Shown here: positions 56,801-64,000 of the stretch, piece after piece
Layout of the letters: the number at the start of each line of letters is the position of its first letter
Position numbering within the stretch: the stretch's first letter is position 1
Assembly (NCBI GenBank): GCA_031551635.1
Contig: JAVBNH010000002.1
Coordinates: 248,001-312,000 of the forward strand
DNA length: 64,000 nt
Reading direction: 5' to 3'
From: JAVBNH01 sp031551635
GTDB lineage: Bacteria; Bacillota; Clostridia; Oscillospirales; Acutalibacteraceae
Made by a program: the position numbers and the translations under genes
The notes under the pieces: generated by a model
The model's input: only the letters and a program-made list of their open reading frames with translations
What the model was told of the DNA's origin: nothing
Database searches by the model: none

Positions 56801-57422
56801 CAAAGGCTGCTTTTTCATTGCAGAAACTTTCTTTTAAAGAATCAAGCCAATCAAAAGGGAAGGGGTAAGCGCAGGAATCCTCATACAGCTTCAATATGAT
56901 CTCTGATAGCAGGGAATCGTCTCTGCCCTTGAAAAACATCCTTAGAAGCTCCTCTAGACTTTCGCTGTAAAGGCTGTGCAGCTCCTCCATCGTCTTTTCT
57001 ATTGCTGCGTTTTTTAATAAATCTCTCTCGCTGCCTGCGCAAATCCGAAAATCGGGGTTTACCGAAAGCTCGGTAAAATTTTCGCGTACAAGGCGTATGC
57101 AAAAGGAATCCATGGTCATTATATTCGCGTCATGAATGGCTATTGATAGTTTAACGAGAGCAGAAGAGCCTTGGTTTTCCTCGTTTAATTTATCAATTAG
57201 GGAAACAACCCTATGCTTCATTTCTGAAGCCGCGGCTTCGGTGAAGGTCACGACAAGTAAGTTTTCCGGCTTTGAGGGTTTTTGCTTGTCTGTCAGGCGT
57301 TCAACTACCCTTTGAGTGAGCACGGCTGTTTTTCCGCTGCCTGCCGCCGCCGACACCAGCAGAGTTCCGTCTCTTTTTTCAAAAGCCAGTCTCTGGTTAT
57401 CTGTCCAAACTCTTTCAGCCAT
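53805..57422 (-). CDS. addA: ATP-dependent helicase/nuclease subunit A
   Basis: About 1205 residues from the ATG at 57422 (AGGAGG nine bases upstream; an ATG at 57428 is also in frame). It is a UvrD-like SF1 helicase: LLVSAAAGSGKTAVLTQRV (Walker A), DEYQDTNDAQN (motif II), GDVKQSIYSFRNA (motif III), LMTVHGSKGLEFPIVF (motif V) and YVAATRAREKLI (motif VI). The C-terminal RecB-like nuclease has QGECDLVFREGDALVIVDYK. It works with AddB to process double-strand breaks. Its start overlaps the end of addB by eight bases. Confidence 0.96.
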   Translation of the reverse strand: MAERVWTDNQRLAFEKRDGTLLVSAAAGSGKTAVLTQRVVERLTDKQKPSKPENLLVVTFTEAAASEMKHRVVSLIDKLNEENQGSSALVKLSIAIHDANIMTMDSFCIRLVRENFTELSVNPDFRICAGSERDLLKNAAIEKTMEELHSLYSESLEELLRMFFKGRDDSLLSEIILKLYEDSCAYPFPFDWLDSLKESFCNEKAAFDSIWGEIIYIKIGDMIHSVKSFLEEAIDETNKYMSEEKEYCLSASALLELDYAQLLQIEEAHKSREYDRLRELSGALTFEKFNTKKCYEHENLKKFVISRRTSAKETIKEIHPLLSMSEAEFYEDIEKLKPVVNELIGAVKIFIKNFDEMKQSENSLDFSDTQHLALKLLYENTDGKPVLTDFARKTAMEYDEILIDEYQDTNDAQNMLFLGISKNGGNLFMVGDVKQSIYSFRNANPAIFIEKSEKLPVFENDNYPAKIILSENFRSSESVIETVNFLFSSLMSKTLGEIEYSGAQQLNYARKKPEGEKYYPETEIKYLTDFGKKDGHLAEAEYIAQTIKESVSRGDIILDINGNRKKVDYSDFCILYRSGKNRIAPCAEILKSHGIPVSLNTGKPFFESREVEIMLSYLRAIDNPLSDIDLLAVMLSPLYGFTPDDIALLRINYKASSIYERLLLSAREDDKKSKELLFNLKRYRLLSSTEGAEDFLRTLNDETKYYAIVRSMPQGEKRAANLTMLIEYARSYDGVSNKGLSGFLRYISALIKTDSSSTKPILGPAAFNKDDNCVKLMTVHGSKGLEFPIVFIADCVHGFSTQDYQGDLLVSQKIGLGMKILELDEMKQYETLSYTALKEQIIADLFSDEMRIFYVAATRAREKLIFMISADNLSTFVNGIYNNLLIENNKITPFSLRQMNSYGKWITAALLREKTSGIALRGLIPANEYLSQSFFTEDKAKINVSVKAFTDIKSEDFAEESPDTEFSLENENKDEEYIAQKEEYLALIKEKIEFNNPYEALYTVKTKYTASGLADVKMSTEYTAKTVPAFLSGSKLSGAETGTATHLFMQLCDFENAAKDIDSELRRLCAGGILTEQAAEAINRENILKFVKSDFIKRVMRSAEVYREKKFAVILTAREIEPGLPEIFSEEKVFVQGECDLVFREGDALVIVDYKTDRVNSLGDLSKMYKNQLITYKKAIENLFVMPVSETLIYSFHLGEMLEIS

Positions 57423-60400
57423 CAGCATTTTCCTCCTCAAACGCTTTTTTTTCAAGCTCTTCGCAGGCTTTATTGGTCGTGGTTTTGCTGATGCTCAGGC
57501 AATCGTCGCCGCTCTCATAACCGCAGACCGCGCGATATGGACAAAAATCACATTTTACCCAGTTGCGTCTGCCGGTAGGATTAATGTAGGGATAAACCGG
57601 AATGCGTCCCTCATGAAGGTTTTTTGCGGTTTCGGCAATTTTTTCATCAACAACCTTATTCAGGTATTTAAACGCGTCGATAGAAATAACCGAGCCTTTG
57701 ACAACATTATCCTGGTTTATAGAAGCTGGAATAATTGTCCCCTCAGCTTTTTCCTCCATGCCCTTGATAACATCCTCGTTATTTAGCAGTAAGCCCTGCA
57801 TTTTTCCCTGAGAAATTTTCCTCTTTTTTATATCATCTTCCGTGCTGTGCCTATCAAGGCTCGCGTTGCCGTAAACCGCCGGAAGATAAAGCATTCCCGC
57901 GGGGAGCAGCTCGCCGAAAAGCGCCTTGCCGTTTTGCCAGACACTCATGAGGTAAATCAGCATCTGCAGGTTCAGCCCCTCGTAAACCTCCTCTAGCGAC
58001 AGCTCTTTTTGTTTGGATTTATAATCAATAATCCTGAAAAAACTGCCCTTGTCACCCCGCATGACATCAATGCGGTCAATCGAGCCGATAAGGGAAATTG
58101 TTGAACCGTCGTCAAGCTTCAGCTCATAAGCGGGAATTTGTTTATCATCACCGATTTTCAGCTCGACATTTTCTATTTTAAACTTCGAGTTGGAAAATTC
58201 AAATATCAGCCTTTCGAGTATCATCAGAGCGGTTTTTGAAAAGACATCGAGAAGGAATTGATTACGCGGTGAAAGACTGTCGTAACCTCCGAGTTTTTGC
58301 TGGGCGTATGTTTTTATACATTCGTCGATTATACTTGATTTTTCGCCTGTCTCAAGAGCTGAAAGCTGCTCGACTGTAAACTTGTCCAAAAGTGTTTCGA
58401 AAATTTTATGTATTATGCTGCCTTTTTCCAAGCTTCCTATCTCCGCAGCCTGCAAGGGTCTCGCTTGAATACCGTTTTTACAAAAATATGAGAAGGGGCA
58501 TGAATTGTAGTCCTCAATTTTTGAAGCTGAGAGCGTCATATCAAATCCGAAAAGCTTAACTGAAATTTCCCTGTCGGAAATTTTAACCTCTTCACCCGAA
58601 TTAATTTTTTCTATTGCTCTGAGCTTTGAGGAGTATTCCTCATTGGAAGAATAATACTCCTTTAGCGCGTCACTAAGCGGCGAAACCTCAGAGAATAGAC
58701 CTGCCATAACCTCAAAACCGGATTCAAGGCTTTCGATTCGCTCAAGCGGACTAATATTGTTCGTGTCCATAAAGTTCGCGTTAGGAAAATAATCCTTAAT
58801 AAATCTGGGAATTTCAGAACATGAAAGCTTTTCACCGCTCGGTGAAGCGTCAGGATAAGAAATAAAAAGCTTGTCCCTCGCAAGCGAAAGCATTGTGTAG
58901 CTTATATGACGCTCCTCAATGGCTTTTTCCTCGTTTGAGGCGCTTATTGTCAAACCGTATTCCATCAGCTTATTGCGCTCATGACTCGTGAAAATCGATG
59001 CGGGTAATGGTCTCAGTGGGAACTCGTCCTGATTCATGCCGACAAGAAAAACAGCTTTTGGAGAGTTAATTCGGATTCTGTCCGCACTGCCGATAGTTAT
59101 GCTGTCATGCACATGAGGGATATCGCCGATTTGGGTATGAGCGGCAATAATAGTGAAAAGGTCAAAAAATCTAGAAGGGTCAAGGCTGTCGCTGCCGACG
59201 ACATTCGCGAGCTCGTCAAGCATTGCGCACATTGAATCCCAGACAAGCGAGCAGTCAAATGCACAGTCCTGTTCCGAGAGCAGCATAAAGTTTTCAGCAG
59301 TTGCTTTCTGCTTTTCAGGAATTTTCATCAGAAGAAGAAATTCGAAAACAGCCCTGCAGGCGCCTACTCCGTCGGTATCACTGAGGTTGTCCTTTAGCTG
59401 TGATATACTTCCGACGATTTTTTTGCGCAGCTTGTTCAAAGTTTCGAGCTTTAAATAGTCCTCAGCGGTAAATTCATAACCAAAGCCTGATGGGTGATGC
59501 TTCCACTCGTTTTTCCACTCGCTGTTATCTATTTGCCAGACAAAAACATAATTTTCCAAACAGGAAATTTCCTCGATGCTTAAATCAGATAAACCGGTTT
59601 TCAGATAGCGCAGAACGTTTTCAGTTGAAAATGAGGAGGAGGCGAGCTCCAGAGCCGCAGAAATAAAAACTATAAGCGGTTCGCAGGCGATATTATGCCT
59701 TTTGTCAAGAAAAACAGGGAGCTTATATTTTTTCAGGGAAGAGGTCAACTCTTTTGTGTATTTTCCGCTCTGTCTTTCGATAATGACAATATCCTTGCAC
59801 CTGTAGCCCTGTTCCCTGATAAGCTTTTTCGCCTGCATCGCGACAAAATCGCACTCGTCATATTTATTGAGTGCTTTGTAAACTGTCAGGTTCGGCGCGC
59901 TCTCATTATATTTTCTGACTTTTTTTCGGTAAATCATTTTTTCAAGCGCGGCAAGCTCTTTTGAGCGGTAAAAGGTAAACTTAAAAGGGAAGTTATTATA
60001 TGCGTTGTGACCGGAAAGCCGAAGCGGTTTGGCGGTAATAACCGCGTTTTTGTCAGCTATTTCCTTTATTCTTTTAATTGCATAAACCGTGTGTGAAAAA
60101 ACGCCCACACCGTCGTCAGTGTCATATGGAAACTCGGCGCAAAAGGTAAAATACACTGCCGCAGCCTGCTTTATAATTTCCTCAAGCAGTAAATACTCAA
60201 GCTCTGTGAAGCCGCGAAAAGCGTCGAGCGCCACAATTTTGTTTTTAAAAACAGGGTTGTCCCTCAAATATTCGCACAACAGCCCCAAAAGGCTGCTGTT
60301 GTCAGTAAAACGGTTTTCGACTATGGCGTTATAAAGTGTCAGAACCTTTGAAAATTCAGCGGTTTTTTCCTTGAGCGCCGGCTCCTCAATATCCCATGAC

Positions 60401-60807
60401 ACAACCTCAAGGTCATGCGGTTTAATAGAATTCTGTTTTAATTCCGCATCGGCAGAAACCAGCTTGCCGAGCAGCATGGGGTTTTTTGAGTGTTTTTTAT
60501 AGAAACGCAGCTCATCTTTTAATGTTTCTAGCGCGATATTCATCATCAGAGCCTTTGACGCATCTGAAATAACAGGCTTTGCCCGCGCGGGCAGCTTTGA
60601 AGCAAGGCGTGAAAAGTTCGTCACCTCAAGCAGTGAAAAATCTCGCGGACCTAGCATTTCCAAAAGAGACATCTCTGTTTCGAAAGAAAACTGCTCAGGA
60701 ATCAGCAGGGTGACCTCATACTGACCGCCCCGGATATAATCAGCGCAAAGCTTGCGTATCCAGCTTGTTTTGCCGCTGCCCGTTTTTCCTAAAACAAAAT
60801 AAACCAT
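57415..60807 (-). CDS. addB: ATP-dependent helicase/deoxyribonuclease subunit B
   Basis: About 1130 residues from the ATG at 60807 (a GTG at 60816 is an alternative). The N-terminus has VLGKTGSGKTSWIRKL (Walker A). The C-terminal nuclease has IDRIDVMRGDKGSFFRIIDY, framed by the cysteines of the AddB iron-sulfur cluster (NSCPFSYFCKNGI and CDFCPYRAVCGY). AddB recognises Chi-like sites in the AddAB complex. The gene pair with addA is the standard Firmicutes arrangement. Confidence 0.95.
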   Translation of the reverse strand: MVYFVLGKTGSGKTSWIRKLCADYIRGGQYEVTLLIPEQFSFETEMSLLEMLGPRDFSLLEVTNFSRLASKLPARAKPVISDASKALMMNIALETLKDELRFYKKHSKNPMLLGKLVSADAELKQNSIKPHDLEVVSWDIEEPALKEKTAEFSKVLTLYNAIVENRFTDNSSLLGLLCEYLRDNPVFKNKIVALDAFRGFTELEYLLLEEIIKQAAAVYFTFCAEFPYDTDDGVGVFSHTVYAIKRIKEIADKNAVITAKPLRLSGHNAYNNFPFKFTFYRSKELAALEKMIYRKKVRKYNESAPNLTVYKALNKYDECDFVAMQAKKLIREQGYRCKDIVIIERQSGKYTKELTSSLKKYKLPVFLDKRHNIACEPLIVFISAALELASSSFSTENVLRYLKTGLSDLSIEEISCLENYVFVWQIDNSEWKNEWKHHPSGFGYEFTAEDYLKLETLNKLRKKIVGSISQLKDNLSDTDGVGACRAVFEFLLLMKIPEKQKATAENFMLLSEQDCAFDCSLVWDSMCAMLDELANVVGSDSLDPSRFFDLFTIIAAHTQIGDIPHVHDSITIGSADRIRINSPKAVFLVGMNQDEFPLRPLPASIFTSHERNKLMEYGLTISASNEEKAIEERHISYTMLSLARDKLFISYPDASPSGEKLSCSEIPRFIKDYFPNANFMDTNNISPLERIESLESGFEVMAGLFSEVSPLSDALKEYYSSNEEYSSKLRAIEKINSGEEVKISDREISVKLFGFDMTLSASKIEDYNSCPFSYFCKNGIQARPLQAAEIGSLEKGSIIHKIFETLLDKFTVEQLSALETGEKSSIIDECIKTYAQQKLGGYDSLSPRNQFLLDVFSKTALMILERLIFEFSNSKFKIENVELKIGDDKQIPAYELKLDDGSTISLIGSIDRIDVMRGDKGSFFRIIDYKSKQKELSLEEVYEGLNLQMLIYLMSVWQNGKALFGELLPAGMLYLPAVYGNASLDRHSTEDDIKKRKISQGKMQGLLLNNEDVIKGMEEKAEGTIIPASINQDNVVKGSVISIDAFKYLNKVVDEKIAETAKNLHEGRIPVYPYINPTGRRNWVKCDFCPYRAVCGYESGDDCLSISKTTTNKACEELEKKAFEEENADG

Positions 60808-60822
60808 GCTTTCCACAACCTT

Positions 60823-61194
60823 TTATTTGTTAGGGATTTTAGCCATTGTCCCGCTTAACCGGGAGGCTATTACCTGCGATAATGAATCATAATCGCAAAT
60901 GAGAAATTTATCACTTTTAAAATACATATTTTCGAGGTAAGCCCTCGTATCCTCAGACAAACCCATATCCACCGCTATAATGTCGCAATAACGCGCTTCG
61001 CCGCAAAGATTACGCTTTTCAATCGCTGCGGCAATGTGCCCGGTAGGATTCTCGTTCTCAAAAAGTGGTATTATCTGTAAAAAGGAGGAGCGTTTTCGCG
61101 GAGTAAGCAGCTTCATAATAATGAAATAAATCAGCGCGATTATGCCCGTTAGCATCAAAAAAACCGTTAAAGCGTAGAAAAAACTGTCAAACAC
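60823..61194 (-). CDS. Small membrane-anchored protein, unknown
   Basis: 123 residues from the GTG at 61194, chosen because GAGGTGAT, a near-perfect anti-16S match, lies four bases upstream. One N-terminal helix (FYALTVFLMLTGIIALIYFI) is followed by a cytoplasmic domain of about 85 residues with an alternating beta-alpha pattern (EARYCDIIAVDMGLSEDTR; DKFLICDYDSLSQVI). I do not recognise the family. It lies between rnpB and addB and ends 15 bases before the addB start. Confidence 0.6.
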   Translation of the reverse strand: MFDSFFYALTVFLMLTGIIALIYFIIMKLLTPRKRSSFLQIIPLFENENPTGHIAAAIEKRNLCGEARYCDIIAVDMGLSEDTRAYLENMYFKSDKFLICDYDSLSQVIASRLSGTMAKIPNK

Positions 61195-61195
61195 A

Positions 61196-61230
61196 ATAAT
61201 CACCTCATAGCTATTATATGAGATGATTAT
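61196..61230 (-). promoter_or_regulatory. Hairpin covering the ribosome site of the small gene after rnpB
   Basis: ATAATCATCTCATA pairs with TATGAGGTGATTAT (one G-U pair) around a 7-base loop on the minus strand. The 3' arm is the GAGGTGAT ribosome site of the gene at 61194. It begins about ten bases after the RNase P RNA end, so it may act as the rnpB terminator or 3' stabiliser, or as a translation lock. Confidence 0.65.
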
Positions 61231-61238
61231 TTAATGGT

Positions 61239-61588
61239 GATAGTAAATCTGTAAGCCGGGTTCTGTCATTTAAGGCAATCATCTATCTTTGCGGCTTGTT
61301 GCCAAGACGCTCAGCATTATAAAATGCATGCCACCTTTCAAAGTATAGGCCGAGCAAGCCACTTTAGTCGGTGTTGCTTCGAATAGGGTTTACAGAGCTT
61401 CACAGTTACCTGCAAAGCCGGTGAGCTCTTACCTCGCCTTTCCACCCTTACCGCGAAAGAAATCGCGGCGGTATATCTCTGTTGCACTTTCCCTAAGGTC
61501 ACCCTCGGCGGCCGTTAGCCGTTATTCCGCTCTGCGAAGCCCGGACTTTCCTCACGGATTGCTCCGCGCGACTGCCCAACTTACTATC
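61239..61588 (-). ncRNA. rnpB: RNase P RNA, bacterial class A
   Basis: The minus-strand RNA of about 350 bases carries the conserved GAGGAAAGTCCGGGC near its 5' end, GGTAAGGGTGGAAAGGCG in the core, and AGATAGATGATTGCC with ACAGAACCCGGCTTACAG near its 3' end. The first and last bases (GATAGTAA / TTTACTATC) form the closing helix P1. It is the catalytic RNA that cuts tRNA 5' leaders. The promoter lies just upstream. Confidence 0.97.
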
Positions 61589-61595
61589 ATTTTTA

Positions 61596-61624
61596 ATTAT
61601 ACATTAAGTCATGTGATATTTCAA
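61596..61624 (-). promoter_or_regulatory. Promoter of rnpB
   Basis: On the minus strand, TTGAAA (61624-61619) and TATAAT (61601-61596) are 17 bases apart. Transcription would start about 61589, exactly at the P1 helix of the RNA. Confidence 0.85.
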
Positions 61625-61633
61625 GTACATAAA

Positions 61634-62578
61634 TCAAAGGTCGATAAGACTGAGTAATTTGTTGCTAAAAATGAGCTTTTGACCCATGAACTCAACTATA
61701 TAGCTGTCAATAAGCTTGTTGAATTCCTTGTAAAGCTGTGAATCAAGCGGGTCATTGAAGCTGTGCCCGGAGTTCGGATAGATAAAGAAATCATGCTTTA
61801 TATCAGTCTCGTCAAGCGCCGCGTTCAGAAGCTCAGCGTTCGAGAAGGGGATAATATCGTCATGGACTCCGTGACGAATAATGGTCGGCGGGGTGTTTTC
61901 ATCGATGTGGAATATCGGTGAAACAGCCTTCAGGGCATCGCTGTCTTTGGCAGTTTCGAAGGGAGTATACTCACCTGCCATCTGAGAAAGCAGTCCCCAG
62001 ACACCCTCGCCGAAGAAATCGAAGTAGGAGGGGTCGGTGAAATCTGTCGGACCGGCTTCATTGACGCAGAAGGCAATCGGGATTTTAGAGGTCTGGTTGC
62101 GGGTATAGGCAAAGAGGTTTGAGAGGTGTCCGCCTGCCGAGTGACCCATGATAAACAGCTTATTTGGCGTCATTCCGCGCTCGCGCAGAATCGAATCGAG
62201 AGCGGTAATAGCCGAATCAATATCATCAAGCATATCCTCAACAGAAATTGTCTGCTGATCCCAGGATAAGCCCTCTGTAAACATACGGTAGTTGATTGTA
62301 GCCGCTACAAGCCCCTTTTCGGCGTATTCCCAAAGCATACCGCCGGTGCCGTTTTTATCGCCGGCAACCCATCCGCCGCCGTGGACATAGAGGAAAATGT
62401 TGACACTGTCCTTGCCCGCGCTTTTCGCACTGAAGGGAATAAAAACATCCATTTTCTGAAGCTCGGATTCCTCGCCGTAGGCATAGTCCATCAGCTTCTC
62501 AGGTGCGACAATCGGGTTTAAGAGCAGCGAAAAAAACATGCCGATTGACATAAAGAAAGCGATTATTTGTTGAAACAT
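61634..62578 (-). CDS. Secreted or membrane-bound alpha/beta-hydrolase (esterase)
   Basis: 314 residues. The first 22 are hydrophobic (MFQQIIAFFMSIGMFFSLLL), a signal or anchor. The esterase fold has the oxyanion-hole HGGGW, the nucleophile Ser in MGHSAGGHLS, an acid in HGVHDDIIP and the catalytic His in NSGHSFNDP. It resembles carboxylesterases of the HSL/BD-FAE type that remove acyl groups from plant polysaccharides. The true substrate is unknown. GGAAGGT precedes the ATG. Confidence 0.85.
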   Translation of the reverse strand: MFQQIIAFFMSIGMFFSLLLNPIVAPEKLMDYAYGEESELQKMDVFIPFSAKSAGKDSVNIFLYVHGGGWVAGDKNGTGGMLWEYAEKGLVAATINYRMFTEGLSWDQQTISVEDMLDDIDSAITALDSILRERGMTPNKLFIMGHSAGGHLSNLFAYTRNQTSKIPIAFCVNEAGPTDFTDPSYFDFFGEGVWGLLSQMAGEYTPFETAKDSDALKAVSPIFHIDENTPPTIIRHGVHDDIIPFSNAELLNAALDETDIKHDFFIYPNSGHSFNDPLDSQLYKEFNKLIDSYIVEFMGQKLIFSNKLLSLIDL

Positions 62579-62613
62579 ATAAATACCTTCCTACATTTAT
62601 TTTATAGTTTAAA

Positions 62614-64000
62614 TTAATCAAAAAGGTTTGTAAAGAATTTATCGAGTGTATTGAGAATCGGAGCTAGCCAGTTAAGAAATTTCGAAACAAAGCTTCCGTC
62701 ATAGCTCGGCTCATACTTCACATTAATCGACATACGGTTATAAAGCTTGAGGTCGGTGCCTTCGTTAATTAGCGAAATTCCGTTGTATCTCATCATGTTA
62801 ACGCCTGTCAGGCTGCCGCCGGCGGTCATAAGCTGAGCTGTCGTGTCGCCGATATTATCGCTGCCGAGGTTCACAAGCGCGACATTTTCGCCGCCATTAT
62901 TGATGACTAGATTTTTTACACCATAGGCAAAGGTGTTGTAAACCAGCTGCCCCTCAGACTCATATATACGGATAATTTCTGTGTTTTTGCGTGTGACCGG
63001 ATTCATAAGCTCAGGGAAGAGTACCTCGCCCTCATTAAGAGGCCAGCCGGGTGTTTGGAAATCATTTCTCGTGACGATATTACCGTTGTTCAGACAGCCC
63101 TCAACCAGACCGTTTTTGCCGCCCAGAGACATCATGTTTTTATAGTAAACGCCGATTTGTTTTTTGATATGGTGATTGTCGCAGTCTCTGAAGTCAATAC
63201 CGTTGTAGGTGCCGACCATGCAGATATTTATAGCATATACATCGCTGCCCTTACCCCTGATTGTATAGCTGCAGGGTTTAACTGAAGCCTGCTTATAATA
63301 TGGATTATTGGGATAGAAGAAGCGGATGCCCCTGATTCCCGCCTTATCGCCGTCGAGAGTAATAAGCGCGGTAGCGGTATCAGCCACCGTCTCGTCCGCA
63401 ACATAGCCGTAATCCGCATAAATAAGTGTGCCTTTACTGCAGTTATTCTGCTCTCTTGTCGCGACTGTTCCGGTTCCGCGAAGTTCAACGCCTGCAGGTA
63501 CCACAATGGGATTCTTTAGAAGATAGCGCCCTGCGGGGAGATAAACCGTTCCGCCGCCTGCCGCCGCAGCCTCGTTCAGCTTAGACTGAATCGCCGCGCT
63601 GACATCCGCGCTTCTGTTTTTCAGCGCGTCAACAACGTAGAATCTCATCGCTGTTTTATGCTCAATAAAACCGTAATCCATTTCGATATCGGACAAATCA
63701 GCCTTATAATTTACAAGTCCCTGCCCCTTGGTTTTTCCGTCAAGGGTCACATTTGACATCTTGAGGTAGCCGTCTTTATAATTCTTCAGAATCGCATACT
63801 GGCTGCCGCTGATGCTGCTCTCGGCGATACCTACGCCCCAGCGTGGGTCGATCTCGTCAACCTGCATACCTATGTCGCAGTTCTCGATTTTTGCGTTATA
63901 AAAAATACCCGCAAATTCGATTCTCAGAGCGTCTACAATATTAACACCGGTTTTAAAGTCGGAAACCTGAAGGTTCACAAACTGCGTCCACTCAAGGTCG
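62614..64000 (-). CDS. Right-handed beta-helix protein (pectate-lyase-like), C-terminal part
   Basis: At least 461 residues; the frame stays open to the window edge (DLEWTQFVNLQVSDF upstream of the GTG at 63978), so the N-terminus is missing. It includes AAAAGGGTVYLPAGRYLL and GVELRGTGTV, typical of the pectate lyase superfamily (Pectate_lyase_3) fold, and further beta-helix coils. No catalytic residues can be named. The C-terminus is an amphipathic aromatic helix (FLNWLAPILNTLDKFFTNLF) like the tails of two other secreted proteins here. It lies directly upstream of the esterase, with which it may share a transcript. Confidence 0.8.
   Translation of the reverse strand, partial: DLEWTQFVNLQVSDFKTGVNIVDALRIEFAGIFYNAKIENCDIGMQVDEIDPRWGVGIAESSISGSQYAILKNYKDGYLKMSNVTLDGKTKGQGLVNYKADLSDIEMDYGFIEHKTAMRFYVVDALKNRSADVSAAIQSKLNEAAAAGGGTVYLPAGRYLLKNPIVVPAGVELRGTGTVATREQNNCSKGTLIYADYGYVADETVADTATALITLDGDKAGIRGIRFFYPNNPYYKQASVKPCSYTIRGKGSDVYAINICMVGTYNGIDFRDCDNHHIKKQIGVYYKNMMSLGGKNGLVEGCLNNGNIVTRNDFQTPGWPLNEGEVLFPELMNPVTRKNTEIIRIYESEGQLVYNTFAYGVKNLVINNGGENVALVNLGSDNIGDTTAQLMTAGGSLTGVNMMRYNGISLINEGTDLKLYNRMSINVKYEPSYDGSFVSKFLNWLAPILNTLDKFFTNLFD

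Noticed and set aside
61233..61600. tmRNA or a riboswitch instead of RNase P RNA
   Set aside because: The conserved RNase P core segments, the closing P1 helix and an upstream promoter ending at the predicted 5' end all fit class A RNase P RNA; no tRNA-like domain is present.

Overview
The window reads as chromosome of a low-to-medium-GC Gram-positive of the class Clostridia, most likely an anaerobic, Ruminococcaceae/Oscillospiraceae-like gut-type bacterium. The evidence is the gene order dgt-dnaG-rpoD, AddAB instead of RecBCD, a class A RNase P RNA, AGGAGG-type ribosome sites with frequent TTG/GTG starts, dockerin-type secreted proteins, FHA/PP2C/Ser-Thr kinase signalling proteins and strong TTGACA-17-TATAAT promoters. 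I see no tRNA, 5S/16S/23S rRNA, CRISPR array, transposase or integrase.

Region 1 (1-19350): the N-terminus of a leftward membrane or secreted protein, then one long rightward run. It holds an FHA/zinc-ribbon protein, a membrane-anchored trypsin-like protease with a C-terminal FHA domain, a PP2C phosphatase, a membrane Ser/Thr kinase, two small membrane proteins, a 3588-residue repeat-built surface protein, a membrane zinc-ribbon protein and a secreted InlB-repeat/dockerin protein. It closes at an intrinsic terminator. Kinase, phosphatase and phosphothreonine readers are therefore encoded beside a giant extracellular protein, which is the best candidate here for an undescribed system.

Region 2 (19350-24430): a secreted papain-family protease with Ig-like domains, a small unknown gene behind a structured leader, an Lgt-like gene broken by a TAG codon, and a small secreted protein. 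Region 3 (24430-28800, leftward): a probable galactoside-use cluster with a GPH-type sugar transporter, a Gfo/Idh/MocA oxidoreductase and a GH4 alpha-galactosidase, interrupted by a G-rich heptamer repeat array. Region 4 (28870-35520, rightward): two orphan P-loop ATPases (the second VirD4/TraG-like), a metal-sensing ArsR regulator with a clear promoter and operator, a Cd/Zn/Pb-type P-ATPase, and an AlbA/Schlafen-like regulator.

Region 5 (35490-45650): a metallophosphoesterase, a PhzF protein, a UDP-sugar pyrophosphorylase, then leftward a YidC insertase fused to a CDP-glycerol glycerophosphotransferase domain, a membrane sulfatase/LtaS-like enzyme and a GH16 glucanase. Together these suggest cell-envelope polymer synthesis. 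A divergent dockerin protein follows. Region 6 (45650-64000): a GltD-like flavoprotein, a secreted C39-like peptidase, then leftward housekeeping genes (rpoD, dnaG, dgt, an IMPACT-family gene, rpmE, addA, addB, a small membrane protein, rnpB), an esterase and a partial beta-helix protein.

At least six copies of a ~75-bp intergenic element carrying two hairpins are scattered through the window, several just upstream of ribosome-binding sites. Two unrelated 7-bp tandem repeat arrays are also present. All assignments were made by reading the sequence; no database search was run.
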